Source: an uncultured Collinsella sp. (GTDB lineage Bacteria; Actinomycetota; Coriobacteriia; Coriobacteriales; Coriobacteriaceae). Taken from it: a stretch of 64,000 nt of DNA. Positions 51,247 through 59,835 of the stretch are shown here, one piece after another. A model generated the notes under the pieces. The model did not search any database. It had not been told where the DNA came from and was given only the letters and a program-made list of their open reading frames with translations. A program made the translations under genes and the position numbers. Position 1 is the first letter of the stretch. Each line of letters starts with the position of its first letter. The DNA lies in the NCBI GenBank assembly GCA_958445065.1, contig CAUCQW010000009.1, forward strand, positions 1 through 64,000. Direction: 5' to 3'.

Positions 51247-51322
51247 TGGAGCGGACAACGGGGCTCGAACCCGCGACCCCAACCTTGGCAAGGTTGTGCT
51301 CTACCAACTGAGCCATGTCCGC
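51247..51322 (-). tRNA. tRNA-Gly (GCC), copy 2
   Basis: Same 76-base sequence as copy 1, with encoded CCA and anticodon GCC. It is the last gene of a Gly-Cys-Gly tRNA cluster. Confidence 0.98.
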
Positions 51323-51331
51323 ATATGTAAA

Positions 51332-51355
51332 ACAAAACGGGCGCCGGAGCGCCCG
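51332..51355 (-). terminator. Terminator of tRNA-Cys
   Basis: CGGGCGC pairs with GCGCCCG, followed on the minus strand by TTTTGTTTT. Confidence 0.85.
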
Positions 51356-51364
51356 GATGTTGCC

Positions 51365-51438
51365 TGGAGGCGAAGCCCGGATTCGAACCGGGGGTAAAGG
51401 CTTTGCAGGCCTCTGCCTTACCACTTGGCCACTTCGCC
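51365..51438 (-). tRNA. tRNA-Cys (GCA)
   Basis: Acceptor GGCGAAG, anticodon loop CTGCAAA (GCA), T-loop TTCGAAT and encoded CCA form a normal cloverleaf of 74 bases. Confidence 0.97.
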
Positions 51439-51463
51439 GAAAAAGGACCGCCTAAACGGTCCG
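51439..51463 (-). terminator. Terminator of tRNA-Gly copy 3
   Basis: GGACCG pairs with CGGTCC and is followed on the minus strand by TTTTT. Confidence 0.8.
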
Positions 51464-51472
51464 GAAATGCAA

Positions 51473-51548
51473 TGGAGCGGACAACGGGGCTCGAACCCGC
51501 GACCCCAACCTTGGCAAGGTTGTGCTCTACCAACTGAGCCATGTCCGC
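51473..51548 (-). tRNA. tRNA-Gly (GCC), copy 3
   Basis: Identical to copies 1 and 2. First gene of the Gly-Cys-Gly cluster, directly after a promoter. Confidence 0.98.
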
Positions 51549-51560
51549 TTGCGGGTTATT

Positions 51561-51589
51561 AATTTACGCGAGTTATCCAAAAGACGCAA
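51561..51589 (-). promoter_or_regulatory. tRNA-Gly promoter (copy 3)
   Basis: TTGCGT (51589-51584), 17-base spacer, TAAATT (51566-51561). Upstream on the minus strand stands AACTTTTTTGAAAAAAGTAC, a palindromic UP-like block. Confidence 0.75.
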
Positions 51590-51653
51590 GTACTTTTTTC
51601 AAAAAAGTTGCCGGCCGCGTGTTCTTGGTGGCTAAACGCGCTAAAGCGATTGG

Positions 51654-52400
51654 CTAGGCACGCGATTCCAGTGCTCCGCTAAATAGCTTCACCATCTGCA
51701 CGCGCGTGCCGGTGCCGTCTGTGCGACGAGCAACCTCCACGTTATCGACAAGCATACGCATAAGCTTGATACCACGGCCGCGTTCCTCAGATGCGACCGG
51801 TTCGCTCGCTCCATCGATAGAATAGCCGGCACCCCGATCAAGCACCTCAACCACGACGCGATCGCCATAGGCCTGAACCGTCAGGACGCACCCGATACCG
51901 CCCGCATGGTCATAGGCATTACCCAGCGCCTCCCCCGACGCCAACGCGACATCGTAGCGCTCGTCGCGGCGCAACGGAAGCGATTCAAGGAGTTCGGCGA
52001 TGCGATGTCGATAGTATGGAAGATTCTCGATACCCTGTCGGACCTCGACGCTCTTGCTCCATCGTGGCAACTCTCCCACCGGAATAGCGGGAATCGACTC
52101 ACGCGCCGGACCCGCAACATGAAGGATGTCGACAAGTCGGGCAATCTCCAAAAAGCGAATGACCTCATCGGAGGCGTTAACGAGCGAAAGCAGGCCCTCT
52201 CGCCTCATGAGCTCTCTGGCACGTGTAAGCAAAAACGCCAAACCCGTCGAGTCGATAAAGCCCACGGCCTGGCAATTGATGACAACGCGACGCACGCCCC
52301 GGTCGATCAGATTATCCAACCGTCGGCGCAGCACGGACACCGAGGCGATGTCGACATCACCCGGTGGCGTCAAAACCGCTATGTCATTCCACTCATTCAT
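51654..52400 (-). CDS. STAS-HATPase fusion protein (anti-sigma antagonist plus anti-sigma kinase domains)
   Basis: A 248-residue protein joining two usually separate parts. Residues about 1-105 are a STAS domain with the phosphorylation-site block VGFIDSTGLAFLLTRAREL, as in SpoIIAA/RsbV. Residues about 125-245 are a GHKL ATPase: YDVALASGEALGNAYDHAGG (N box), VVVEVLDRGAGYS (G1) and EERGRGIKLMRMLVDNVEV (G2), as in RsbW/SpoIIAB. Start taken at ATG 52400; an in-frame TTG at 52418 is possible. It follows the SpoIIE-type phosphatase gene by about 80 bases. Together they look like a partner-switching module; no sigma factor gene is in the window. Confidence 0.85.
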   Translation of the reverse strand: MNEWNDIAVLTPPGDVDIASVSVLRRRLDNLIDRGVRRVVINCQAVGFIDSTGLAFLLTRARELMRREGLLSLVNASDEVIRFLEIARLVDILHVAGPARESIPAIPVGELPRWSKSVEVRQGIENLPYYRHRIAELLESLPLRRDERYDVALASGEALGNAYDHAGGIGCVLTVQAYGDRVVVEVLDRGAGYSIDGASEPVASEERGRGIKLMRMLVDNVEVARRTDGTGTRVQMVKLFSGALESRA

Positions 52401-52481
52401 ACGACCATGGTTCCCCAAAAGAGCTCGCTCGATGCATACATATCTGCAGCTGCGCAGATTTTGCCCGTCAAGTATCGCGGT

Positions 52482-54827
52482 CTACGATCGACCCCGTAAA
52501 AACTCAAGGGAAACCAGCGCAATGTCATCGTCCAGCGCCGACTCGGTAAAGCGGTCAAGCTCTCCCAAGACCTTACCGCAGATTCCCGATACACCCTCAC
52601 CCGAGACAGAGAGCAAAAGGTCACGAAGGCGCTGCTCGCCAAAGAAAGCACCCGAGCGATCACGTGCTTCGATTGCTCCGTCGGTATACATGAATAGCAT
52701 GTCACCAGGAGCGAACGTAAACACGCCTGTCTCGTACACCATGCTCTCAAAGGCACCGATCACGCCCGATTGGCACCCAAGGAGCTCCACTTCTCCCCCT
52801 CGGGTTTCTCCGCCGCCAAGCGGCGTCGACGACGGTCTAATGACCATAGTGGGAGGATGTCCCGCAGAGCAGTAGGTAGCGCGACCCGCTTTAAGATCAA
52901 TCTTGGCGATAAACGCCGTCACGAACGTCTCGACCCTCGAAAAGCCCATGAGCATGCTATTGAGCGAGCGGGCCATACGGGCGGGCCCAGCACCCTCCCA
53001 GGCATAGGCCGTCAGCGCCGTCTTGACGAGCGCTGACATCGACGCCGCCTCGATTCCTTTGCCGGATACATCGCCCAAAATCATAACGGCGCAATCGTCG
53101 GGAAGACGGACAAGAGTATAGAAGTCGCCGCCAACCAACGCCGAATTCGTTGCCGAAAGGTATACCGAATCGGTCGCGATACCCGGAACGTCACCAAGCG
53201 AATTTCTCATGCCAATCTGGAGGGTCTGAGCGATATGGCGCTCCTCGCGCTTTTGAGATTCGCCCTCGTAGATCAGTTCAAAGTCATGCGCCAAGTGCAC
53301 CAAGTAGTCATATTCAAGGTCATCAATCGGCTCTTGACTACCGTCACGAAGCAGAAGCGCGCGCGTCGTCGGGCCTTTCGCAACAGAAGCAGGAACGATC
53401 GCGTCGTTGCTGTGTTTGCCATCACCCTCAGAGCGCGGGCGCCCCGCCTCGATGCCGGTGTCGACGTAGAGACCCTGGCAAGGCAGACCATGCGCCCTAA
53501 GCCAGCCTCCCATAGGCATCGATTCGTCAACGCGAGTTATACGGACGTGTTTAAGATCCTCGGCACTCGTGCCGCCCAAAACAGACGCCTCAAAGCCATC
53601 AGAGCCAACCCCCAGACGTGCCGCTGGCGCCGTCGTGGAAAAGAAAAGTTTCTCGGGATCGTCCGGCAAAGCAACGCGACTGCCGCCTTCAAAATCTATG
53701 ACATAGGAGCCCAGACTGGCGTCATACTCAACAGGGCAAAAATGACAGTTGAGCATATTGCAAATCTCGGACGATATAGCCTGGGTAGCCGCGGCGGAAT
53801 CGTCTAGAAAGGTAAACAACTCATCACGTAAGACATTGAGCGAGCGGCCAAGCTCGGCCGTGCGACGAGAGCGAAGGCTCGATGCCATGCCGACCAGCTG
53901 GATAGACAGGTAATCGCAAATGACCTCGAGTACATTAACGTCATAGGCGAGCGGTGCCTGAGGGCGCTTCCAACCAACTTCCAGCACGCCAAGGATCTGC
54001 GTACCGTAAAAAACGGGAAGACAGATCTCGCTGCGGTACGGAGGCATATCCTGCACGCGCAACAGGTGCTTAGAACGATTATCCAGGTCCATGAACATAC
54101 CGGAGGCGGCCCTATCGCCCTCAAGGTCCTGTTGAATCGACAAGCGACAGGCACGCGACTCGCGAAGAACATACGTCGGAATGCCAGCGCCATACGGCAA
54201 GAACTCGGGCAGGTAGCTGTCGTGCAGCTCCTTGGAGACACCGCGAAGCTTAAAACCGCCGCTCTCAGAAAAATAGATTGCGGCACCCGAAGCATCGAGC
54301 GTTCCTACAAGCTGGTTCAAAACGATATCTAACAAACTGGGCAGCTCATCGGAGCCCACCGTGCTCATAATGACCGACAATGTACCCGAGAGACGCTTAT
54401 TCGCCACTCTAAGCTCCGAAAGCGCACGCTTGAGCTGACGGTCGTGCGAATACTGTTCTTCGATGCTATGGAGTGCCACCAGAACGCGCGGCGCACGGCG
54501 GCCAAAGATTCGAGGCGGCGTAACCGAGCCGGCACAAACTAGGACGGGAATAAACGATCCGTCACTTAACTTGAGCATCAACTCGCTCTTTGTTCCATTG
54601 GTCTCAAAAGGAAGCCGATGCTCTGTCGCGCGTTCAAAAGCCGACGAGTACAAGAGGTCTTTAACGTCCCCGTTGATCACATCGGAACGCTCCTCGCACA
54701 TCAAGTCGAGCAAGCGATTATTTACATGCAAAATGGTTCCGTCGAGCTCGCAGATAATGACAGCATCGCTCGTGATCTCGACCAATTGGGCAACGTCCGC
54801 CCACTCATTGCGCTCAAGCGTTTCCAT
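52482..54827 (-). CDS. PAS-GAF-SpoIIE serine phosphatase (RsbU/RsbP-like)
   Basis: A 781-residue signalling phosphatase. A PAS domain opens it (EITSDAVIICELDGTILHVN), then a helical linker (about residues 120-160) and a GAF domain (LPSLLDIVLNQLVGTLDASG to about 320), a less conserved segment, and a C-terminal PP2C/SpoIIE domain. In the latter, GDFYTLVRLPDD, CAVMILGDVSGKGIEAASM, YCSAGHPPTMVI and FMYTDGAIEARDRSG carry the metal-binding Asp residues, and the end has LDDDIALVSLEF. The ATG at 54827 has GTGAGG 6 bases upstream. It would dephosphorylate a STAS protein, plausibly the fusion encoded next. Confidence 0.9.
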   Translation of the reverse strand: METLERNEWADVAQLVEITSDAVIICELDGTILHVNNRLLDLMCEERSDVINGDVKDLLYSSAFERATEHRLPFETNGTKSELMLKLSDGSFIPVLVCAGSVTPPRIFGRRAPRVLVALHSIEEQYSHDRQLKRALSELRVANKRLSGTLSVIMSTVGSDELPSLLDIVLNQLVGTLDASGAAIYFSESGGFKLRGVSKELHDSYLPEFLPYGAGIPTYVLRESRACRLSIQQDLEGDRAASGMFMDLDNRSKHLLRVQDMPPYRSEICLPVFYGTQILGVLEVGWKRPQAPLAYDVNVLEVICDYLSIQLVGMASSLRSRRTAELGRSLNVLRDELFTFLDDSAAATQAISSEICNMLNCHFCPVEYDASLGSYVIDFEGGSRVALPDDPEKLFFSTTAPAARLGVGSDGFEASVLGGTSAEDLKHVRITRVDESMPMGGWLRAHGLPCQGLYVDTGIEAGRPRSEGDGKHSNDAIVPASVAKGPTTRALLLRDGSQEPIDDLEYDYLVHLAHDFELIYEGESQKREERHIAQTLQIGMRNSLGDVPGIATDSVYLSATNSALVGGDFYTLVRLPDDCAVMILGDVSGKGIEAASMSALVKTALTAYAWEGAGPARMARSLNSMLMGFSRVETFVTAFIAKIDLKAGRATYCSAGHPPTMVIRPSSTPLGGGETRGGEVELLGCQSGVIGAFESMVYETGVFTFAPGDMLFMYTDGAIEARDRSGAFFGEQRLRDLLLSVSGEGVSGICGKVLGELDRFTESALDDDIALVSLEFLRGRS

Positions 54828-54852
54828 CGTGAACCTCACCGTCTATCGGTAA

Positions 54853-54875
54853 CAAAAAAGCCTCCGAAGAGGCTT
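54853..54875 (-). terminator. Terminator of tRNA-Leu
   Basis: AAGCCTC-CGAA-GAGGCTT stem followed on the minus strand by TTTTTTG. Confidence 0.9.
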
Positions 54876-54886
54876 CTCAAATGCGA

Positions 54887-54976
54887 TGGTGTCGGAGGCG
54901 GGACTTGAACCCGCATGACCAAAAAGCGGTCACTAGCACCTCAAGCTAGCGCGTCTGCCAATTCCGCCACTCCGAC
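54887..54976 (-). tRNA. tRNA-Leu (GAG)
   Basis: A class II tRNA of 90 bases: acceptor GTCGGAG/CTCCGAC, long variable arm GTGACCGCTTTTTGGTCAT, anticodon loop TTGAGGT (GAG), T-loop TTCAAGT and encoded CCA. Confidence 0.97.
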
Positions 54977-55034
54977 ATGCTATATTGTTGATTCACGGTT
55001 CGTTTTGTTGGACCCGCGCGTTCAACGAGGAAGA

Positions 55035-55063
55035 TAATAACCTATGATTCGAGAACTGTGCAA
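55035..55063 (-). promoter_or_regulatory. tRNA-Leu promoter
   Basis: TTGCAC (55063-55058), 17-base spacer, TTATTA (55040-55035), with the AACTTTTTTGAAAAAAGT block directly upstream, as at the tRNA-Gly promoters. Confidence 0.7.
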
Positions 55064-55120
55064 GCACTTTTTTCAAAAAAGTTTACGAATTTGTAAATGC
55101 GCTGGTAGATCTATATGTTC

Positions 55121-55245
55121 GGCCCCGAATCGGTGTTGCCTCCCGGCGCGTCCTCGGGCATGAGCGATATTTTGTTGCGCACTTCGTGCTGCAAAATATC
55201 GCTCCCCCTGCGGAATGCGCCGGGAGGCAACACCGATTCGGGGCC
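55121..55245. repeat. Long nested hairpin element H4
   Basis: Perfect 29-base arms (55121-55149 starting GGCCCCGAATCGG, and 55217-55245). Inside, GAGCGATATTTTG (55162-55174) pairs perfectly with CAAAATATCGCTC (55192-55204), and the tip is GCAC-TTC-GTGC. Confidence 0.9.
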
Positions 55246-55335
55246 TGCAAATGCATACTTCAGGCACAGTTCTCAAACATGTTCTGGGGGCTGATGCAAA
55301 TTTGGTGGCTCGGCTTTGCCGAGCCCTTATATAAA

Positions 55336-55361
55336 GAGGCCGGAGCTAAAGCTCCGGCCTC
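55336..55361 (-). terminator. Terminator distal to the opp operon
   Basis: GAGGCCGGAGCT pairs perfectly with AGCTCCGGCCTC around two bases, followed on the minus strand by TTTATATAAGG. Confidence 0.75.
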
Positions 55362-55427
55362 ACTAACTTTCCTATTAGATTAAGTGAGCGATCAAGGAAT
55401 CGCACATCCCACTGCCGAGTTACCGAA

Positions 55428-55554
55428 GGGCCCGCCCTGGCGTTGCTTTTCAGAACATCCCGCAGGACGCAAGAAACCCCCGCCGCACGAAGTGCGCAGC
55501 GGGGGTTTCTTGCATGTCCGAGGACGTTCTGAAAAGCAACGCCAGGGCGGGCCC
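55428..55554. repeat. Long nested hairpin element H5
   Basis: Perfect 29-base arms (55428-55456 starting GGGCCCGCCCTGG, and 55526-55554). Inside, GCAAGAAACCCCCGC (55469-55483) pairs with 55499-55513 and the tip is GCAC-GAA-GTGC. It begins 14 bases after the oppF stop; read on the minus strand the inner hairpin ends GGGGGTTTCTT, like a terminator. Confidence 0.9.
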
Positions 55555-55568
55555 GGACAAACAATCGA

Positions 55569-56597
55569 CTACAGGTCGATGTGCGATTCCTTGATCGGGA
55601 ACGGCTCGGCGAAGTGACAGGCGCAGCAGTGACCCGGTGCAACTTCCTTAAACTCGGGGAGCTTCTCGGAGCAGATACCCTGCGCGATCGGGCAACGCGT
55701 GTGGAAACGGCAGCCGGTCGGCGGATCCAGCGGCGACGGCGGATCGCCGGCGAGGATGATGCGCTTGCGGGTCTTCTGGATATCAGGATCGGGAACCGGC
55801 ACGGCAGACAGCAGCGACTGCGTGTACGGATGGTGAGGCTCGCTATAGAGCGTCTTCCAGTCCGAAACCTCGACCATCTTACCCAGATACATAACGGCAA
55901 CGCGATCGGAGATGTGCTGTACGACGGACAGGTCGTGTGCGATAAACAGATACGCGGTACCGAACTTGTCCTGCAGTTCCTTGAGCAGGTTCAGAACCTG
56001 GGCCTGAATGGACACATCCAGAGCGGATACCGGCTCGTCACAGATAATCAGCTTGGGCTTCAGCGCAAAAGCGCGGGCAATACCGACACGCTGACGCTGG
56101 CCGCCCGAGAACTCATGCGGATAGCGGTTGATGTGCTCGGGGTTCAGTCCAACGACGTCGAGAAGCTCACGGACGCGCTCAATGCGCTCCTCCTTGGTGC
56201 CCACACCATGAATGGTCATGGGCTCGGAGACAATCTCACCGATGGTCATACGAGGGTTGAGCGAAGCATAAGGATCCTGGAAGATAAACTGCATCTCACG
56301 ACGCATGTCCTTGATCTCATGCTTGCTCATCTCGGCAACATCTTTGCCCTGGAAGAACACCTTGCCGGCGGTCGGCTTGGTCAGACGCATGATAGTGCGG
56401 CCCGTGGTGGATTTACCGCAACCAGACTCGCCAACCAGACCAAAGGTCTCGCCAGGATAAATCTCAAAAGAGATGTCGTTTACAGCAGAGACGACGCGCT
56501 TGGAAAAACGCTTGGCGAACATGCCGGACTCTGCGGGAAACTCCTTGGAGAGGTGCTCGACCTTCAGCAGTGGAGTGCGCTCGTTATTGTCTGCCAT
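55569..56597 (-). CDS. oppF: Oligopeptide ABC transporter ATP-binding protein OppF
   Basis: A 342-residue ATPase of the Opp/Dpp type. Walker A is GESGCGKSTTGRTIMR, the signature FSGGQRQRVGIARAF, Walker B LIICDEPVSALDVSIQAQ, switch His FIAHDLSVVQH. The C-terminal oligopeptide domain has the four-Cys cluster region GCRFHTRCPIAQGICSEK and HCCACHFAEP, typical of OppF/DppF, some of which carry a 4Fe-4S cluster. It is the last gene of oppABCDF, directly abutting oppD. Confidence 0.95.
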   Translation of the reverse strand: MADNNERTPLLKVEHLSKEFPAESGMFAKRFSKRVVSAVNDISFEIYPGETFGLVGESGCGKSTTGRTIMRLTKPTAGKVFFQGKDVAEMSKHEIKDMRREMQFIFQDPYASLNPRMTIGEIVSEPMTIHGVGTKEERIERVRELLDVVGLNPEHINRYPHEFSGGQRQRVGIARAFALKPKLIICDEPVSALDVSIQAQVLNLLKELQDKFGTAYLFIAHDLSVVQHISDRVAVMYLGKMVEVSDWKTLYSEPHHPYTQSLLSAVPVPDPDIQKTRKRIILAGDPPSPLDPPTGCRFHTRCPIAQGICSEKLPEFKEVAPGHCCACHFAEPFPIKESHIDL

Positions 56598-57689
56598 TTA
56601 CGCCTCGCCTCCCTTCTTGGAATCCTTGCGCGTACGGGACGTCTCAGGAGCGTTCTTGAGGAACTCGGGGTCACCGGAATAGTGGCACGCAGAATAGTGA
56701 CCGGACTCGGTGACAACGCGCTCAGGGCGCTGCTTGCGGCACTTGTCCGTCGCGTAGGGGCAACGAGGAGAGAAGACGCAGCCCTCAGGCAGGTTCATGA
56801 GCGAAGGCGGGTTGCCGTGAATCGGCGTCAGCGGCTTCTTCTCTTCGATTGCCTGCTCCGGGATGGAGCGGATAAGACCCCAGGTGTAGGGGTGGCGGCT
56901 CTCGTAGAAGATTTCCTCAGCAGTACCGAACTCAACGGGGCGGCCGGCGTACATAACCATGATCTTATCGGCCATATCGGCGACAACACCCAGGTCATGG
57001 GTAATCATGATGATGGCGTTGCCGTTCTTCTCCTGCATCTCCTGCATGAGCTCGATAATCTGAGCCTGGATGGTAACGTCCAGGGCAGTCGTGGGCTCGT
57101 CGGCAATCAGAATATCGGGATCGCAGGCAAGGGCCATGGCAATCATGACTCGCTGACGCATACCGCCAGAGAACTGGTGCGGATACTCATTGACGCGCTT
57201 CTCGGGCTCGGGGATACCCACGAGGTCCAAAAGCTCGGTGGCACGCTTGAGCGCCTCCTGCTTGGAGTAGCCACGGTGCAGACGAAGGCCCTCGCCCACC
57301 TGCCTGCCGATCTTATAGACCGGGTTCAAGGAGGTCATAGGATCCTGGAAGATCATCGCGATATCGTTGCCGCGAATGTGCTGCATCTCTTCCTCGGTCA
57401 TTTCGAGGATGGAGCGGCCGCGATAGCGAACGTCACCGCCCTCGATCTTTCCCGGAGGCATCGAGATGAGGCCCATGATGGTCATGGCGGTCACGGACTT
57501 ACCGGAGCCGGACTCACCGACGACGCCCAGGGTTTCGCCGCGATCGAGCGTGTAGGAGACACCGTCGACAGCGCGAACAACGCCATCCTCGGTGTGGAAA
57601 TACATCTTAAGGTCATCGACCTCGAGCAGGTGCTGGCCCTCAGGAACCGGCTGATCCTTCAGGTCCACATAGTTCTTGTTCTTCTTCAT
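56598..57689 (-). CDS. oppD: Oligopeptide ABC transporter ATP-binding protein OppD
   Basis: A 363-residue ATPase. Walker [18 protein letters not shown]-loop [15 protein letters not shown], signature [15 protein letters not shown], Walker [19 protein letters not shown], switch His [15 protein letters not shown]; the C-terminus has [18 protein letters not shown], the OppD Cys cluster. The ATG lies 2 bases after the oppC stop, with a weak ribosome site, suggesting coupling. Confidence 0.95.
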   Translation of the reverse strand: MKKNKNYVDLKDQPVPEGQHLLEVDDLKMYFHTEDGVVRAVDGVSYTLDRGETLGVVGESGSGKSVTAMTIMGLISMPPGKIEGGDVRYRGRSILEMTEEEMQHIRGNDIAMIFQDPMTSLNPVYKIGRQVGEGLRLHRGYSKQEALKRATELLDLVGIPEPEKRVNEYPHQFSGGMRQRVMIAMALACDPDILIADEPTTALDVTIQAQIIELMQEMQEKNGNAIIMITHDLGVVADMADKIMVMYAGRPVEFGTAEEIFYESRHPYTWGLIRSIPEQAIEEKKPLTPIHGNPPSLMNLPEGCVFSPRCPYATDKCRKQRPERVVTESGHYSACHYSGDPEFLKNAPETSRTRKDSKKGGEA

Positions 57690-57691
57690 CC

Positions 57692-58627
57692 TTATGCGTC
57701 CTTCATCTTGACGTCGAGGGCGTCGCGCAGACCGTCACCCAGCAGGGTGAAGGCGAGCACCGTCGAGAGAATTGCCAGACCGGGCATGATCATCATCCAG
57801 GGAGCGGTCAGAAGATACTGCTGACCGTCCTGAATCATGGAGCCCCACGAAGGCGTAGGCGGAATAACGCCCATGCCGAGGAAGGACAGAGCGGACTCGG
57901 TCAGAATGGCGCCACCAATGTTCATGGTCGCGTAGACCACGATGGAGGCGACGGAGTTCGGGAAGATGTGACGCACGACGATACGAGCATCAGATGCACC
58001 CATCGCGCGCGCTGCATCAACATAGTCGTTTTCCTTGACCGTCAAGATTGCAGAGCGGAAGACGCGCGCAATCGAAGGCCAGCCAAGAATGCCGATGGCG
58101 ATAAAGACGTTCTGAAGACCACGGCCGATAACGGCGATCATGGCGACAACGAACAGCACGTACGGGAACGCCAGGAAGATGTCCGCACAGCGCATGATGA
58201 TCGTATCCCAGATGCCGCCGTAGAAACCGGCCAGGGCGCCCATGACCAGACCAATCACCGTGGAGATCGCGGTGGCCATAATGCCGACGGACAGCGAAAC
58301 GCGTGCACCGTAGATAACGCGGACGAGAATGTCGCGACCGAGGGCATCGGTGCCAAACGGGTGCTCGGCACACGGAGCCAGTAGCGATGTCTCGGCCATG
58401 GTGGTCGAATCGGAAGCCGTCGGCGAACCGAGCCAGGGCTTAGCCCACAGATCTGCGGTCAGGGCAACCACAACGACGATGATGATCCAGCAGACACCGA
58501 TAACGGCGAGCTTGTTCTTACGAAGACGCTTAAAAGCGTCGCCCCACAGCGTGCGGGACTTGGCGGGAGCAGATGCGGCCTTGGTGGCGGTAGCCTGCTC
58601 CTGAGACTGAGAATCAGTTTCCTGCAT
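57692..58627 (-). CDS. oppC: Oligopeptide ABC transporter permease OppC
   Basis: A 311-residue permease. A charged cytoplasmic N-terminus (about 40 residues) precedes the helix VIGVCWIIIVVVVALTADLW; HPFGTDALGRDILVRVIYGA is the OppC/DppC hallmark; five further helices follow, with the coupling loop YVDAARAMGASDARIVVRHI. It forms the channel with OppB. The ATG has GGGAGG upstream. Confidence 0.94.
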   Translation of the reverse strand: MQETDSQSQEQATATKAASAPAKSRTLWGDAFKRLRKNKLAVIGVCWIIIVVVVALTADLWAKPWLGSPTASDSTTMAETSLLAPCAEHPFGTDALGRDILVRVIYGARVSLSVGIMATAISTVIGLVMGALAGFYGGIWDTIIMRCADIFLAFPYVLFVVAMIAVIGRGLQNVFIAIGILGWPSIARVFRSAILTVKENDYVDAARAMGASDARIVVRHIFPNSVASIVVYATMNIGGAILTESALSFLGMGVIPPTPSWGSMIQDGQQYLLTAPWMMIMPGLAILSTVLAFTLLGDGLRDALDVKMKDA

Positions 58628-58641
58628 GAGACGTACCTCCC

Positions 58642-59679
58642 TTAGGCCTTATCCGACGGACCGCCAAGGCGGATGCGCGGGTCGAGGAATGCATAGCTAA
58701 TGTCGACGAGCAGGTTGATCACCATGACGACGACAACGATGAGCGTAACGCCGCCCATAACGATGGGCCAGTCACGCATGCTAATGGCGCGATAGACCTC
58801 ATAGCCGATACCGGGCCAGTTGAAGACCGTCTCAGTCAGGATGGCGCCCGAAAGCATGCCGCCAAAGTCGACACCAATATAGGTAACGACGGGGATGAGT
58901 GCATTCTTAAGCGCATGCTTGACGATGATCGCACGATTGGAGAGACCCTTGGCCTTTGCCGTACGGATGTAATCCTGGTTCATGACGTCAAGCAGCTGCG
59001 AGCGCATAATGCGCGCAGCATAAGCGGTCGAAACCGAAGCCAGCGTAATGGTCGGAAGCACATAGTGCATCCAATCCTGATACTGAGAGCTGGAACCGCC
59101 GGCACCCGAGATCGGCATGGAGATTGCACCGCCCGTGGCGTCCTTGAGGATGACGCCAAAGAACAGCTGCAGCAACATACCGAGCCAGAAGGCCGGGACC
59201 GCAACGAGGATCGACGTGGTGAGCGTTACCAAAATATCCCAGAAGGAATAACGCTTTACCGCCGAAATGATACCCGCACCGATACCCATGATTGCCTCGA
59301 GCACGATGGCGCACGCGGCAAGTTTGACCGTATACGGATACTTCTGGGCAAAGATTTCCGTAACCGGCAGCTTGCGCTGATACGAATTGCCCAGATCGCC
59401 ATGAAGCAGGCCGTTCATGTAATACAAGTAACGGTCCACGAGCGACGTTTGAACGGGGTCGCCGTTCTCGTCAAGGATCGCGTTGCCGTCATCGTCCGTC
59501 TGGACCAGGTGATAGCGGACGCGAAGCTGAAGCTCCACCTCGGGGGACAGAGCCTTGTCTCCACCGATCAGCTTGATCGGATCTCCCGGCACGATATTCT
59601 GGAGGGCGAACAGAATCAGCGTAACGCCCAAAAACACCGGGATGAACTGAAGCACACGTTTAACGATGTACTTACCCAT
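58642..59679 (-). CDS. oppB: Oligopeptide ABC transporter permease OppB
   Basis: A 345-residue permease. The first helix (RVLQFIPVFLGVTLILFALQ) and NIVPGDPIKLIGGDKAL are typical of OppB/DppB; a long extracytoplasmic loop follows; then GDLGNSYQRKLPVTEIFAQK, and the coupling loop YIRTAKAKGLSNRAIIVKHA. The ATG has GGGGAG upstream. An intercistronic hairpin separates it from oppA. Confidence 0.94.
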   Translation of the reverse strand: MGKYIVKRVLQFIPVFLGVTLILFALQNIVPGDPIKLIGGDKALSPEVELQLRVRYHLVQTDDDGNAILDENGDPVQTSLVDRYLYYMNGLLHGDLGNSYQRKLPVTEIFAQKYPYTVKLAACAIVLEAIMGIGAGIISAVKRYSFWDILVTLTTSILVAVPAFWLGMLLQLFFGVILKDATGGAISMPISGAGGSSSQYQDWMHYVLPTITLASVSTAYAARIMRSQLLDVMNQDYIRTAKAKGLSNRAIIVKHALKNALIPVVTYIGVDFGGMLSGAILTETVFNWPGIGYEVYRAISMRDWPIVMGGVTLIVVVVMVINLLVDISYAFLDPRIRLGGPSDKA

Positions 59680-59710
59680 ACCACTCCCCTATCTAGGGAT
59701 TAACCTAAAT

Positions 59711-59738
59711 GGGATGCCGATCGCCAGACCGGCATCCC
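59711..59738 (-). terminator. Hairpin between oppA and oppB
   Basis: GGGATGCCG pairs perfectly with CGGCATCCC around 10 bases; only a short T run follows. It probably limits read-through so that OppA exceeds the membrane parts. Confidence 0.65.
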
Positions 59739-59835
59739 AAAATTACCATCAGCCAGTTTACCCCAGGTTAGGGAGAACTGTATGTTTCCCATGAGGTCTA
59801 CGTAAATACTTGACCCTCACGGAAGCTGCAAACTC

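Larger units (their letters stand above)
54977..55568. other. Intergenic region with tRNA promoter, two long hairpins and smaller hairpins
   Basis: About 590 bases between tRNA-Leu and oppF without a protein gene. In order: tRNA-Leu promoter, element H4, a small GGCTCGG-CCGAGCC hairpin near 55308-55326, the terminator at 55336-55361, and element H5. Confidence 0.75.

Noticed and set aside
45611..55554. CRISPR array as explanation of the palindromic elements
   Set aside because: The elements are few, far apart, of differing sequence, and lack regular spacers or cas genes.
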